Shown piece after piece: positions 42,968 through 56,030 of a DNA stretch of 64,000 nucleotides. The notes under the pieces were generated by a model, which worked only from the letters and a program-made list of their open reading frames with translations, had not been told where the DNA came from and did not search any database. The first letter of the stretch is position 1, and every line of letters begins with the position of its first letter. Made by a program: the position numbers and the translations under genes. Source of the stretch: Heracleum sosnowskyi (lineage: Eukaryota; Streptophyta; Magnoliopsida; Apiales; Apiaceae); assembly GCA_030848705.1 (NCBI GenBank), contig CM061238.1, positions 78,578,685 to 78,642,684 on the forward strand, in the 5' to 3' direction.

Positions 42968-45900
42968 GTTAAGTTATAAACTTGGATATGAGAGTGTTAA
43001 GAGTTATATCGAAGTAAGAGAATGACGAGAGGACTCATATAGAGTTCGTTAAGTGGACTACCGGAAGTAGTGCCACTGAGGATGCTAAGATTAAAGAGTT
43101 TAGTTGAGGACTTATCGGAGGACCGACAGGACCGTTGAAGATCATCATAATGATGAGAAGGATGTTTAGAATTGTACACGGATTATCAAAAATATTAAGA
43201 TAAGACGTGAAGCAGAGTCTCGGTTGCAGTTGGGGTAAGGTCGGAATGGCCAATACCAATGGATAACTTGACTTAGTCAGAACCTAAGTGTTTGAAAGTT
43301 CATCGTAGTTTGCCACGAGAAGGCAGCACATGTGAAGATTGAGACGTTTACAGTCCTTTACGCGATCCGAATTACTAAATTGCGTGGGCTAGTTAGGGCA
43401 TTATCTTGTGTATGAGGTCCAAGCCTTGAGAACAACGATTCCACAAGAGTTGGTGTCTTTTCCGTCAATGGGTATTTTGTTACCTAAAAAGGAGACTGTT
43501 GCATACGTGTAGTACCAGAACGTTATCGTGAGACGAACGTGCTAAATCGCATCGTGAGTACATTTCGTACGATAGGCCATGGTGGCTCAACTCAGAAATC
43601 AAAGATATGAAGAATGAATAGCGTGATTCTGATAAGGACACGTATGGTTGCAACGAGCAATGCGACAATCTCAGGACCTACGCGGGACGAGACCTATGGT
43701 GGCCTGGGGTTGGATTCGTTCGATACGATTAGTGTTAAGAAATTACATATACGTTAATCGACCTTCATCTTTTGAGGATGTGTTGATGCGGCCGTAAGAG
43801 GCTCAATCTCGGGACAATTATCAGGGAATGGCGAGTATGTTTCGAACTCCCGACCTATTTAAGGACTTGTACGATTTTGAGGTACCGTTGGTTAGTACCA
43901 TAAGCCATAAAGGCAGAAAGATAAGATCATCCTCGTGCGGGTGATGTTAGAAATTATGATGACCATTGACTTTTTGGTATCTACTTGCTGGTACACTCCT
44001 CAATCTAAAACTGTTCATGCCCGTGTTACCTTGAATAATTCATGTCAGGTAACCTTTCTAGTTTCCTACTTCAACTTGGGATGCAACCAACAACTGTTAT
44101 GTTCAGTTTATTCATTTTCTTTCCTCCACTCAGTACCTTTGAGGTTTAAATACGCAGAGTTAACTTACCATTACTCACCGGAGCGTTTTGTTCATGTTCC
44201 AAGACGACCTGAGGAAGGAACCATTATTCATCTATCCTTCCAAGTCTATAATTTATTTCGTATTCTTTCAATTATCTAAGGAATGTTCAATTAATGCTTC
44301 CTTAATTATTTGACGAATATTCTTTAACGATTATTTTGATATTCGATTTCTTTTTTTCTTACTTGGACTCCTCAGTCGAGTTCATAAATAGCAAGCTATG
44401 TGTCTAAAACATGGATGATATATATTTCATAGATTACTCGGGAATTCTTTTCTCCTATTAAGGAGAGATTTGCACATCAGACGTTGAAATCGTAGAAAGG
44501 ATATCAATTTGATATTGATATTCCGAATTCAATTCTATTGGAAAATTTGATAAAGTTTGTGTGGAGACACCTTTGGGTGGACCGTTTCACTGATGAGAAA
44601 TGTTTGATGGAAGGTTATCGATTGTTCCGATACCAAGAACCATCTATTCAAACCTTATATTCTATTCAAAGGTTATAATTACCTTGTTCATCCTAAACTT
44701 ATTTACTCTTCTTTTCAATTCATCATCCGAGTAGTCAAAATGTTGTTTTCTTTCTTTCTTTGGCTACAATGTCGAGGTTCTGTACTAGTAGATTGAAACT
44801 GGCTAATTATATGTGCCATGATGAGTGACTAGTTAATTGTTCTAACTAGTTGAAATTTTAATGATATGATGAAAATCTAGCTAATTATCCTAGCTAGATG
44901 TTGCGTCCCAAACTAATCGAACTAGCAAATTTTGTTCAGCTAGTTGTCAATGTTTATTGAAATGAACTAGTTATTGTATCACTAAGTTCAACTTTCGGTC
45001 AAATTTATATAAGTGAATTCACGATGCATTTGTATGCAGTGAAGTATGGTGGGAAAATTTTCAAACGATAATTTGATTGAGACCTAACCAGGTCGCCCCC
45101 TCAGCGAGAATTTGTACAAAGTTTTTATATAAAGCATTCTGTTGCTTGAAGTATTCTTGGTACCATGCAAGTATTTTCCTTAGTATTTGGAAAAAGAGAG
45201 TGTTGAAGCTTACAGCTAAAACAAATGAGTACGACAAATTATGAATCGAAGTTTACGGAAATTGCCAAGGTTTGTTTCGCATGATTCGAATTCAGAATAA
45301 CGAAGTGTTCGAAACGACTGATTATGTTACCTTGGTTAATGAAACGACTATGATAGAAATGGAAGCAAAGTGGACGAGAAAGAAATGGGCATAAAGAAAA
45401 TAGAGTATGAAATGCGAATAGATCGAGAAAGAAAGGAAGTAAGAATTCAGATTGTCGGACGAGGAAACATTTGACCTCCAAGAAGATGAAACTTGTTTAG
45501 CGACTGTGAGGGATACGAAACGGGAAGCACCTAGTATACGGAATATCCCCGTCATCAACGAATTCGAGGATGTATTTCCAAAAAGATCTCCCAGGGTTAC
45601 CACCCGATAGAGGAATAGAGTTGATATAGAATTAGCTCCAAGAACGGCGCCAGTATCGAAGGCCCCGTACCGACTAGCTCCAGTCGAGATGAAGAAATTA
45701 GTCGCTCAATTGTAGAAATTGTTAGGGGAAGGAATGATAAGACCAAGTGCGTCACCGTGGGATGCACCCGTGTTATTGGTGAAGAAAAAGGACGACAGCA
45801 TGAGGTTGTGCATAGAGTATCGAGAGCTAAATAGGCTAATTGTTAAGAATGAATACCCCTGCCAAGGATCAGTGATTTGATCGATCGGCTGCATGATGCA

Positions 45901-47366
45901 GTTAAATTCTCGAATATTGATTGATAACTGGATACCACCAATTGAATATTAAGCCTGAGAACGTACCCAAGACTGCGTTTCGCACCAAGTATGGACACTA
46001 CGAGTTTTTTTTTTGTAATGTCGTTTGGGCTGACGAATGCCCTTGCAACTTTCATGGACGTGCTGAATCGACTTTTCAAGAAGTATTTGGATAAGTATGC
46101 AATAGTGACATCGGAAATATTTAGGTTTACCTCAAAGACAGAGGAGGAACACGCAGAACATTTGAGGATAGTGCTAGAAGCACTGAGGAGGAAAAAGTTA
46201 TATTCCAAGTTCTCAAAGTGTGAGCTTTGGCTAAGGGAAGTACAATTTTAGGACATATGGTCAGCAGTGAAGAAGGTGCTGGTTGACCCCCTAAGATAAA
46301 AGTTGTTTCGAATTGGGAAAGACCAACCACCCCAACCGAGGTGAGTAATTTTGTGGATTTAGCCGGATGTTACCGGAGATGTGTACAAGATGTTGCTAAA
46401 ATAGCAGCCCCACTGACTCGACTTACTCGAAAGACTGAAAAGTTGAATGGATCGAGAAATGTGAGAAAATTTCTAGGAATCATAAGGTATGTTTTACCAA
46501 GTTGGGATTCCAAATGTTCAAGAAATGAAAGATGCTAAATCTTCGGAATGGCTAATAAGAAGAACTGAAAGGATGAAGTTTGAAGTCACGAGAACATAAA
46601 GGATTATTTAAAGGTCCTGAATGAGCCAGAACGAATTAAGGAATAAAGATCTGTCATAAAAAGGTAAAGAGAGTTAAGGAAATGTTATAAGTGGTCGAAT
46701 AAATAAAAGGATTTATCGATTGGTAAACAAATATTGGATATGTCAGAAAATGAAGGCAGAACAAAGACCTAGTTGACTATCACAGTTAGTAGAGATTCCT
46801 GATTAGGAATGTAATGTTACTATAATGGATTCTGTGATAGGATCAACAAGAATCGAGTTGGACTATGACGTCAATTGAGCTATAATTGATGAATCAAATG
46901 GATCTACTCATATTTTGTTTTTAGCAAGAGATCTTAAATCGAAGAGTCGCGAAAGAGATAATTGGGTGACGTGGAGTTCCAGTCACCATCGTGTCGGATA
47001 AGGACCAATGATTGAACTCCCGATTCGGGAGGAGTTTTCCAAACATGTTTGGCAACGAGATTGAGTGCGAGCACTACATAAGATCCGTAGACCGACGGAC
47101 CGACCGGAAAGAACCTTTCAGAGAACCGGAGTGACGGTAAGTGTTGTACCGCCAATTGCAAGAATAATCGAATGTTGATAGAAAATGGGTGTATATGAAC
47201 ATAGCCAGAATTGGCTTATATAAAGCGTCCGGTAGATATCACAGACCGGGATGAGTAAGAGTGGTAATGAGACCAGAGGGTTGAAGAGTCAACCTGGAAA
47301 CTGGAGATTTCTATATTGAAAGAGTAACCTCAACTATTTTCTTAGATTCCGGGACGGAATCCTTTT

Positions 47367-47379
47367 AAGGAGGGGAGAC
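47367..47379 (+). promoter_or_regulatory. Tekay2 polypurine tract
   Basis: AAGGAGGGGAGAC directly before the 3' LTR TG. Confidence 0.85.
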
Positions 47380-50300
47380 TGTAATAACCCCAAATTTTGG
47401 ACTTAGTTTAAAAAAAAAAAAATTATTTATTTTTATTTTTATTTTTTTATTTGATGAATAGTAAATTTCTGAGTCGAAAAAGATTTTCAGACCACCCTAT
47501 GTACGGGACGGTATAATGAACTTTCCAAGTCGTATTAGTGATTTACGATGTAAATGAAGGAATGCAAAAGCTGTCAGAATCAGAAAAATAGCATTTCTGT
47601 TTTCTCCGAAATTTCACCAATAACGGACGGATTAATCATTATTTGAAAGTATTGGAAGATTAAATTATCAATTCCATGGATATGGATTTAATAAAAGAAT
47701 TAGAGATATCGAGAACGTTTACGGTAAACTACTTCGATAGAACCCTTAAGAAATCCCTGCGAACGTTCATCAAGATTAAGCCGTATCCGAACAACGAGAC
47801 ACGAATCGATTTAAATACGAGATTAAACGGAGACGGAACAACGGGACACTTACGGGATTAAATATAGGCATGGAAGTAACATGTAACGAGATTAATTCGA
47901 GGAATGCAACATTTGGATCATCCATGTGAAAGGAAACAAACCAGTAAAGCAAACCAGTAAAGCTACTTTAGCCAAACGCGTGCATGCTCGACACGTGTCC
48001 GATGACAAGCCAAAATGGGATGACTCACCACTTGACCACCAAAATATCAGCACAATTATCAAGTAACCAAGGAAGAAAAAGAAAACTCTCCCCCATTTCT
48101 TCAACAATCTGCTCAGCTTGCACAAGGAGAAGAGAAAACTTCATAACTCCAAATCTACTTTTCCTAAAATCACCAAATTTTAACCATAGCTTCTCCACTC
48201 CGTGGGTAACATTCCTTCAAAATTTCATAGTCAACAAAGGAGTGTAGCCTAGCCAAATCGCTTCCCCAAGTTGGAGAACCCAATCTGTCCAGTTTCTGTT
48301 CAGCGGAAAGATGGAGCTCAAAACCCTAGCTAGGAAGCTTCAAATTTGGCGATCAATAACTCAAAAGAAATCTTATGAAGAGAAAAAGGTCTGGTAAAAA
48401 TCTTAGCACCGAACTCTTATTTTTCGATTTCTTATGGATTTTACAAGATGAGGATGAATAGTAACTTTTCATGATTCTTGATTTTGTTTCTTAAGGATTA
48501 AGCTTGTTAAGGTTTGTTCAAAGCTCAAGGAAGGATTATAAACCATTATTAGTGTATATGAAGCATCAAGGAAGGTATAAACTCTTGAAACCCTTAGTTA
48601 TAAATTGATTTATATGGTTAGTTTTAAGTATAGTTTAGTTAGTTTGATTATAAGGATGATTAAGTGATTTTGATGAAAGTTTAATGTTGATTTGATGATA
48701 AGCAAGTAGATGTTGGTTTTGACTGATTGATGATGATTATGGGTTAGTAATGATGTTGAGGATTTGACTTGGTGATTTGGTTGGATTGATTATGCAAAGT
48801 TTATGTTTAAACTTTGGAATCGTTAAAACATAGCCGTTATAATGCCCGATTTTCCTTAGCCTTGTTTTGTTTGTGATGTTCGAACATAAGGGCTTCTGTT
48901 CAAGGTCACCACTGCCTAGTATAGTGTAGGTCTTGTTTCAAGGTTCGTTTTGGTATAAAGATCATGTGAATCCGATTTACGGTTTAGGAGAAACGAGTGT
49001 TTTAGTAAAGGATGTTTCGCGAAACCGAACTATACCACTTAGCCAACTTTGAGGCAATGATCAAACCCCTTAAGCGACTTATTGGAATGTGAAACTTTGT
49101 GTTAACATGCTAGGTACGTTTAGGAAGACCCTCGAAAAGATTTCGTGTTAAAAGGATTTAATCTCTATTTTATAAAAATGTGTGAGCGAGCATGCTCGAG
49201 TAGAAGTTCTTAAGGAGTTAACTCGAAAATGGACTTTGTACTTGAGATAGTATATACTTAGGATGGTGAAAGCGTTTAAGTTATTAATCTTGAACCTTGT
49301 GTTGATTCTAGATTACTGGACCAACCTGAGACTTATTGCTACTTCGGGATTTTCAGGCAAGTTTTCTCATTCCATGCTTTATTTTAAGTTATAATATTCT
49401 GATGATGCATATGGTATTATGCATGCTTTCAAACCTCACGTCGTATATAGATGTGATGGTATAAAATTGTTGAGATGAAATATATGCATATGATAGATGC
49501 ATGCGAGTTTCTAAATCTATACTTTGAAGTATTGACTATATAATACTACTTTTGCCATGTATAAAATTGGACAGTTTTGCGATATATCTTATTTCTTGTT
49601 GAAATGGATTTGACCTTTGGATTATATAAAATCTCTTGAGTTAAGTAGTTATGAACCGGTTTACTTGGTAGCTCTAAATATAAGAGCATATTCATTGTTT
49701 TCGACTCTAAATCGGGAGTCGGTATTTTGAGATATGTAGATAGCCGTGGAAACCCGGAGGGATACCATCGGCAGAATACTATGTATTTTGAGGATTGTTA
49801 TTCGAAGGTGATATCATTCGGAGAATGATATTTGCTTACTATATCTTTCAAGGAATGTTATTTGAGTATTATCTCAGTCGAGAAATACTATTTGAATACT
49901 ATTTCAGTTATATATGCTAATGGAAGGCATAGCGGTTTTCGAAAGTATATTGTGATACTTGCTTTATGATTATTTATTTAATGAATATTATTTTGAATAT
50001 TCATTCGAGGTTTATATTATTTTGAATATTCATTTGAGGTTTACTTATTTGAGGAATATTATTTTGAATATTCATTCGAGGTTTATATTATTTTGAATAT
50101 TCATTCGAGGTTTATTAGTTAATGAATATTATGTTGAATATTCATTTAATCCTTATTTATTTAATGAATATTATTTCTGAATATTCATTTGAGGTTTATT
50201 TATTTAATGAATATTATTTTGAATATTCATTTGAGGTTTACTTATTTGAGGAATATTATTTTGAATATTCATTCGAGGTTTATATTATTTTGAATATTCA

Positions 50301-52197
50301 TTTGAGGTTTATAGATTTAATGAATATTATTTCTGAATATTCATTTGAGGTTATTTATTTAATGAATATTATTTCTAAATATTCATTCAAGGTTTGTTTG
50401 TTTAATAAATATTATTTTCGAATATTCGTTTAAGGTTTACTTATTTAATAAATATTATTCGAATATTTATTAAATACTTTTAAAACATTTTAAAAATGAG
50501 AAATGTATTTAAAGTTTATCCTCGACCTTCAATAATTATGAAGGATACTCTAAGCTATATTATTAATTATTTTTAAATCAAAAAGAGGTTCCCAAAACAC
50601 TGTTTTTCCATTTAAATCTGTCTTTTAAGAGGATTTAAATGCTCGCTCAACTATCAAAAATATGGGAAACCTGATTTAAGTGACTGCTATTCATTTTAAA
50701 CTCTCAACTCAAAACTGTCAAGGGACATATATTTTCTCGGAGCAATGTAATTGCTGCAAGTCAAATATTGTGTTACCGCCTCATCGATCGAGGGGTAAAT
50801 TCATGGAACAAGTCGATATCCATTAACAAGCATCGCTTGGGAAATATTGGAGAATCTTCCTTTCCAACCTAGATATAACTACTTAGTGGAGTCGTATCAA
50901 CAAGTGTTACACTTGGGGAAAGGAGGACGATCTTTACGTTTCAGAGTAATGGATTTCATCTGAACTAGGAGTGGTGTAAGTGGTCCAGTTGCGCCGACCC
51001 ATCCAACTTTTATTGCCCCAAATGGGCCGGGAGATCCAGAAAGGCGGTAGACAATGTCAGGCTGTCGTGATTCTTCCATCTACATGTAGAAAACTATTTG
51101 AGCGGTACGACTTGCTACTGATCATAGTAAGGTTAGGTACAGCGGGCGCGGTAGCAACTCCTGTATTGGTTCATCATCCAATTTGGATATTCCTGCAACA
51201 TGCATTGGGATGAAGAACCAATCATGTTGGCAGGAGGTTGAAAAGTCTTTGGAAATGAAGTGACAATAAATTCTTGTAACTTCATCTTTTATTTTATGAG
51301 TTATGACTCTGATAAAACCTTACTCAAATTACATATGCATAAGTGGATTTTGGGTTACGGAAACATTATATTAATTTTCCTCGTAACTTCATCCTTTATG
51401 TTATACTTGTCTCTTATCCGTTTAATGCATAGCATGTGGTTACAAAGATATTTTCGAACTATATAGTGTTTTGAATCAATGAATAGGCTTTAAGCCTTGA
51501 TTCCAATATTTGATATCTATTTTAAAAAGATATGTTTGAGACTTGGTTTATCATACTGATACCAAGGATTTCCAAATGATTACGAAGAGTATATGAGTAT
51601 GATTATAAGTCCTAAGGTATTTTAAACGGTATACTCTTTTGGGGTTAGACCCTAGTAGTGATAAAAGCTTTGATCCCTTATGGATTATCTCCCTAAAAGG
51701 TTTAAAGATTTAAACTGGAATAGAATTCTTGCTGAGAACTATTAGCTCATTCTTGCTTTATTAAATATTTCAGCATGAGGAAAACATTGCCGAATCCGCC
51801 TCGTGTTACAAGAGCAAGGGAATGGAGAGACCACCCTGGAGTTAGTTGATGCAGGATGGATACTATCGATGTGAGCAGAATAGTTGCAGCTTGAATTAGT
51901 GAGAATTATTTTGAGTGGGTTTGTATTACTAAACCTTGTATAGAATTGTGAGTTCTATTATTGTAACTTCAGGTAGAGGTTGTAAATAACAGATGAGGTC
52001 CTGGATAGTCCATTTGGGTTGTAATAACAAATGTTGATTATTGTTGCTCATTTCCAAGGCTATAACTTGTGTGTGTGCGCGTAAGGGATTGGGGTCTTTG
52101 GAGTTGTATTATGAGAATGTTGTAAGTAATGCAGGTTTTGTATCATTGATGGAGCGTGACAACCCAGATTCCTGACCCCGGATCTGGGGGTGTTACA
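47380..52197 (+). repeat. Tekay2 3' LTR
   Basis: 4818 bp matching 38130-42951, with scattered single changes and small indels. It ends GGGGTGTTACA, followed by ACCAG. Palindrome array at about 49975-50470 and a GT run near 52068. No gene is supported inside. Confidence 0.95.
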
Positions 52198-52202
52198 ACC
52201 AG

Positions 52203-54297
52203 CGTATAACTCCATGTTTGATATCTGTTCAACCTGTCGTAATCCGGTGGAGTCCAACCTCTCCTGGCATTAGCGACATTCACCCTGTTTGGGCTATACC
52301 CTCTCCTCCTATAGTCGGGGCTTGGAGACCTGTCCTTCCTTTTAGAGCCTTTCCCCTTCCCTTGGGGGTCGGATTTTTTATTATCAGCCAGAGACTGTTC
52401 CACGATTTTGAAGTATTCAGCCTGAGAAAAGTGGTCTGCCAGAGTTGTCGGGTCCTTCCCTTGAAGGTGTTTCCAGAAATCAGTTCTGACTTGAAGTCCC
52501 GCAATCAAGAAACTTTTGAGTGACTCATCTGTTGCTCCTCTAACCATGGTAGACTCAGTATTGAACCTCTTGAAGTATGATTGCAAGCTTTCTCCTTCCT
52601 TCTGCTTGATATTGGCCAAGGTGGTCACTGGTGGAGCATACTTCACAGTAGCTTGAAACTTTGTCAGAAAAAGAGTTTTCATTTCCTCCCATGAAGTGAT
52701 CACACCTGGTCCAAGCTTTTGAAACCACTGCTGAGCACTTTCCCTAAAGGTTGCTGCCAGAAGACGACACCTAGCCAAGTCAGGTACTTGATACACATCC
52801 ATCTCTATATTAAACCTTCCCAAGAACTCAACAGGGCCGACATTCCCATGAAAGCGCAAGTCATTGGTTGTATCCTATACCTTGCTGGAAGCTGTGCCTC
52901 CCTCACTGCGGTTGAGAAAGGGGAGGGGGCTTGAGCTGTTGAAGTAACTCTTCCTCCCTCAAGGTGTGTGAGGAGTTTTTTCAGGTCATCCACATTGAAG
53001 CTTCCCACACCTGGGATAGTTTGGACATTAGTTTGAGTACCTCCAGCAGGCGGAGGTTGGGTATGCACTATCGGAAGAGGTTGAGGTTGATTGGTTTGAG
53101 CCCCCTCCCGATGTTGATCTTGCCCCTGGGTTGTAGAATTCCCTTGCAACCTTGGATTAGGACTTGGAGGGCGCGTCCTTTCCTCAGGACTGTGAGGTCG
53201 CGTCCTTGGCTCCTCACGTCTTCCTCCGGATCTACTTTGAGACAAGACAAGTGTTATATGCGGATCTCTTCCTCCAGAAGGCCCTCCGAGGTAAGGGGCA
53301 TCGTACCTATTCTATCGATCGTTACCCCTGCTCCTATAATCCAATTCTATATACCGTCTCCTTCCTGACGCTTTAAATTGGGGGGCTTGCTCATGATCAC
53401 GGGGCCTCAACCTGAGATCAGGGGGCGCTCTCTGTAAATCACGGGGCCTCGCACCTTGATTACTTCGTAAGTTATCTCGTAGAGGTGTTTTCTCATGTCC
53501 ATGGGGCCTCGACCTGTCTACAGGGGGCTCTCGTTGTGGATAACGAGGGTGCACTTCTAGGTTACATCTTGAATCATGACGAGGATGAGTATGCTCTTGT
53601 CCATGGGGCCTCGACCTGTCAACAGGGGGCTCACGCTGTGGATCAAGAGGTTGTTCTCCTCGAACTTCTCTATCTCTTTGCCATTCGACCAATAACAACC
53701 GTAGATCGTCGTTGTTAAGTCTTATGCCAAGACGATCCTTCAACCTGTTCAAGCGTTGTTCTTGGTCTCGGTGGATCTCGTCAGCCCTTCGAACCTCACT
53801 CTCAGACCGCCCTAACCTATGAGGGTGTGGGGATGGACGTTGTTCCCTCCTAGGTTGCTCCTGACTATCCGTCTCCTCATCAGGAAGTTCAACAATAGGC
53901 ACTCCATCTTCTTGATACTCTAACCTTCTTGGGGTAACATTCTGAAACCTCCCATCATGAGATCTGTCACCCCCTACCCTGTGGTGCCTCTACCTGTACG
54001 ATGATGATTGTGGGGTTGTCGCCTGACCCGACCCCTTCCTTCACTTCTCTCAACCGTATCCAGCCTTGCTTCGAAACCATTCAAGGCATCACCCATGCGA
54101 TAGAGCTGCTCCATCAGATCTGAGTTACTTATGAGCACCGGTGGTTGTCCCCCGACGATAGGTGTTCCATAAGCAGGATTTGTAACACTACGGGGAACGT
54201 ATTCTTCATGGCGGGCTTGGTCACGGCCTTCACTGTCGTCTGAACCGACCTCATCCATAGGACGTTCGTTGCGATTGTGTGACATCTTTTCCTCCAA
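52203..54297 (-). pseudogene. gag: Element O gag, N-terminal and capsid parts
   Basis: Minus-strand Gag of O in four overlapping or shifted frames. The probable start is MSHNRNERPMDEVG near 54285. Next come an acidic and Arg/His/Asp-rich region with repeated RSRPHGQE / REPPVDRSRPHG units (53902-53312), a Pro/Gln-rich region (53245-52805), and the retrotransposon capsid domain at about 52859-52300 (FLGRFNIEMDVY, CRLLAATFRESAQQWF, YFKRFNTE). Basic residues follow (KGKGSKRKDRSPSP). The frame continues at 38124 beyond Tekay2. Several frameshifts make it non-functional. The Arg/His repeat units suggest replication-slippage growth. Confidence 0.82.
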
Positions 54298-54340
54298 AGA
54301 TTGGGATCTTAATTAGCAGCCCCTCCTTCTAGCGCAAATT
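54298..54340 (-). promoter_or_regulatory. Element O leader and presumed primer site
   Basis: The short stretch between the LTR end (TG/CA at 54341) and gag holds GCGCTAGAAGGAGGGGC on the minus strand, where the primer site should be. It is not the tRNA-Met type used by the other elements here. I cannot name the tRNA with confidence. Confidence 0.5.
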
Positions 54341-54535
54341 TGTTAATGGAGGAATTTGGTATTAACAAAGTTTGAGGTTTGTCGCCGGAATTAAGATCTA
54401 CAACGGTGGTCCTTAGGTGGTGAATTCACCGGAGTATGGTGGTTGTGTCTAATTGGTGGCTGAGATTGCTTAGGGTTTATGTGGGCTGCCTCAGAGCTCT
54501 CAACTTTTGACCCCTTACAATGTGCCTACGTACCC

Positions 54536-54545
54536 CTTTATATAG
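54536..54545 (-). promoter_or_regulatory. TATA box of element O LTR
   Basis: CTATATAAAG on the minus strand, about 200 bp before the LTR end. Transcription would start near 54505-54515, giving an R-U5 of about 170 bp. Prediction. Confidence 0.65.
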
Positions 54546-55234
54546 GGGATCAAGCCAACGTAGTTCTTGGGGAGGAAGTTTCCTCCATGGGCTTGGTCTC
54601 TGATCTTTAAGGCGCAGTCGAAGTCTTCCATCGCCTTCCTTACTTAGACGTAGGACTTCCATGTCTTTCCATACTTAGACGTAGGACTACCATCTCTTTC
54701 CATACTTAGAATTTAGCTCACTTTAGGAATGTCTATTGATAAGGCGTAGTCACAAAGGCCCAAGGCTCATTTATGACGTCAGGACTTCATGGATAAGGAA
54801 ACTTCCCCCGTCGAGGACTAGTCCTATCCATTACCAACTATTTCCTTAATTCATAGATGCAGGTATAGCCATGACTTACCTTAAATGCTAGACGCATCCT
54901 TGTCCCCCGAATGAGAAGCACCCACTAGATAGCAGGACAAGTGATCCCAAGTGTTTGGGTGCAAAGTGCAGGATTACTCCAAAGTTCCCCAATGAGGACG
55001 TGCCCATTGAGTACAGGAATAGAGCTCCCAAAGCACACACCAAAGTTAACCCCACATCCCCAATGAGGACGTACCCATTGAATACAGGAGGAGGCCTTCA
55101 ATCATCAGGCAAACCCCTGGAGGCCTTCAACCACGGACATCCCCCTCCTAGGGCACATCCTAGGAGGGAATTCTTCAATATCTTGCCAATACTAAGCTAA
55201 GAGAACCATCCTTCATCACCAAGTTACATCTTCA

Positions 55235-55612
55235 AACCAAGAGGACGTGCCCTCAAGGGGTGGACGGCCTAAAGGGCGCGCCCTTGTCCCCAGGAAGACA
55301 AGCCTTAAACCTCCTTTGTATTAGTCTCATATTAATAAAGTTATCATCCTGTCAAGTCTTCCATTCATGTAGAGTTATCAGTCCTCATCGAGAGGACGCG
55401 TCCTTAGGGGTTAGATGGCCAAAGGAGCACACCCTCTCCCCCAAGAGGACAAGTCCTTAATCTTTCTCATATCATGCCATGTCAATATAGCTGTTATCCT
55501 TTATCAAACCGTTTATCAAGCTGTCATAATCATGAGGGCGCGCCCTCAAGGGGTGGACGGCCTAAATTGGCGCGTCCTTACCCCTATGAGGGTAAGCCCC
55601 AACCATCTCTCA
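55235..55612. repeat. Three degenerate ~140-bp tandem repeats in element O LTR
   Basis: Units starting near 55241, 55391 and 55533. Each opens with a palindrome-like GAGGAC/GAGGGC core (GACGTGCC, GACGCGTCC, GGCGCGCCC), followed by a GGGGTGGACGGCCTAA-type block, a second GC-rich core and an AT-rich tail. Similarity is partial. Confidence 0.75.
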
Positions 55613-55640
55613 CATCAGACCTATCCCTAATTACATTTTA

Positions 55641-55743
55641 GATATCCTAATTGAATTCCTACTTGATCCGAACCTAACCTAAAAACCCGTTATCAAATTT
55701 TGGCTATAACATATATTAATACATAAGACAAACCTATAGTCGA

Positions 55744-55777
<34 letters not shown>

Positions 55778-56030
55778 ACGAAATATCGAGAGATAAAACC
55801 TGAGTGTCGTCGGGGGAGAGCAAAAAATCACGATCTAGCGAAACCAAGAGGGAGGTATATTTCGGTGAGTTACTGATTGCTCTTTCGTATTCATCCCTTG
55901 AAATCTCAACTTCGTCCTCTCTTTTCTTCTCGTTCTTCATCTCTCTTTCTCTATCTGTCACTCTCTCGAATATGTGAAGTTCCTACTAACTTCAGAGGGA
56001 TTTCGTGGCTGTCCAAATGTTTTATATATA
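55641..56030. other. Unassigned stretch between element O and element C
   Basis: 390 bp with a (GT/CA)n microsatellite at about 55744-55775. On the minus strand a TATATATAAA box (about 56020) is followed by a GA-rich leader-like stretch and a 75-codon frame ending in His-Thr repeats coded by the microsatellite. No protein family is recognised. It may be old flanking DNA, the outer part of the O LTR, or part of another element. Confidence 0.4.

Larger units (their letters stand above)
42952..47379 (+). pseudogene. Tekay2 internal region: decayed gag-pol
   Basis: Plus-strand gypsy Pol traces broken by stops and frameshifts. About 45540-45890: the protease-RT linker and RT start (IPVINEFEDVFP, ELAPRTAPVSKAPYRLAP, GMIRPSASPWDAPVLLVKKK). 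About 45960-46080: KTAFRTKYGHYEF and the fingers/palm region. About 46290-46440: an RT-RNase H connection (VSNFVDLAGCYRR, IAAPLTRLTRK). About 46730-47160: integrase (FLARD, then VPVTIVSDKDQ). About 47190-47330: a chromodomain-like tail (RPVDITDRDE, then VEESTWK). 42968-45530, where gag and protease should lie, holds only short unassigned frames. Not functional. Confidence 0.8.
38130..52197 (+). mobile_element. Tekay2: Tekay/Del-like chromovirus, non-autonomous
   Basis: 14,068-bp plus-strand element in O gag, with TSD ACCAG at 38125-38129 and 52198-52202. LTRs are 38130-42951 and 47380-52197. It has a primer site at 42956-42967 and a purine tract at 47367-47379. The LTRs differ on the order of 1% by eye, more than Tekay1. 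The 4428-bp internal region keeps only stop-riddled pol. Tekay1 and Tekay2 share the LTR plan (TGTAATAACCC start, AATATT palindrome array, GT run near the end) but differ widely in LTR sequence, so they are separate subfamilies. Confidence 0.94.
54341..55640 (-). repeat. Element O 5' LTR (outer end approximate)
   Basis: The minus-strand LTR ends TCCATTAACA at 54341. The outer boundary is set near 55640, where the repeated units stop; without the 3' LTR it cannot be fixed. It contains a TATA box at 54536-54545 and degenerate repeats with palindromic cores GGGCGCGCCC, AGGACGCGTCCT and GAGGGCGCGCCCTC. No gene is supported in this stretch. Confidence 0.7.

Noticed and set aside
52218..53376. Plus-strand frames at 52218-53376 as genes
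   Set aside because: Antisense shadows of the element O gag, whose capsid motifs are clear on the minus strand.
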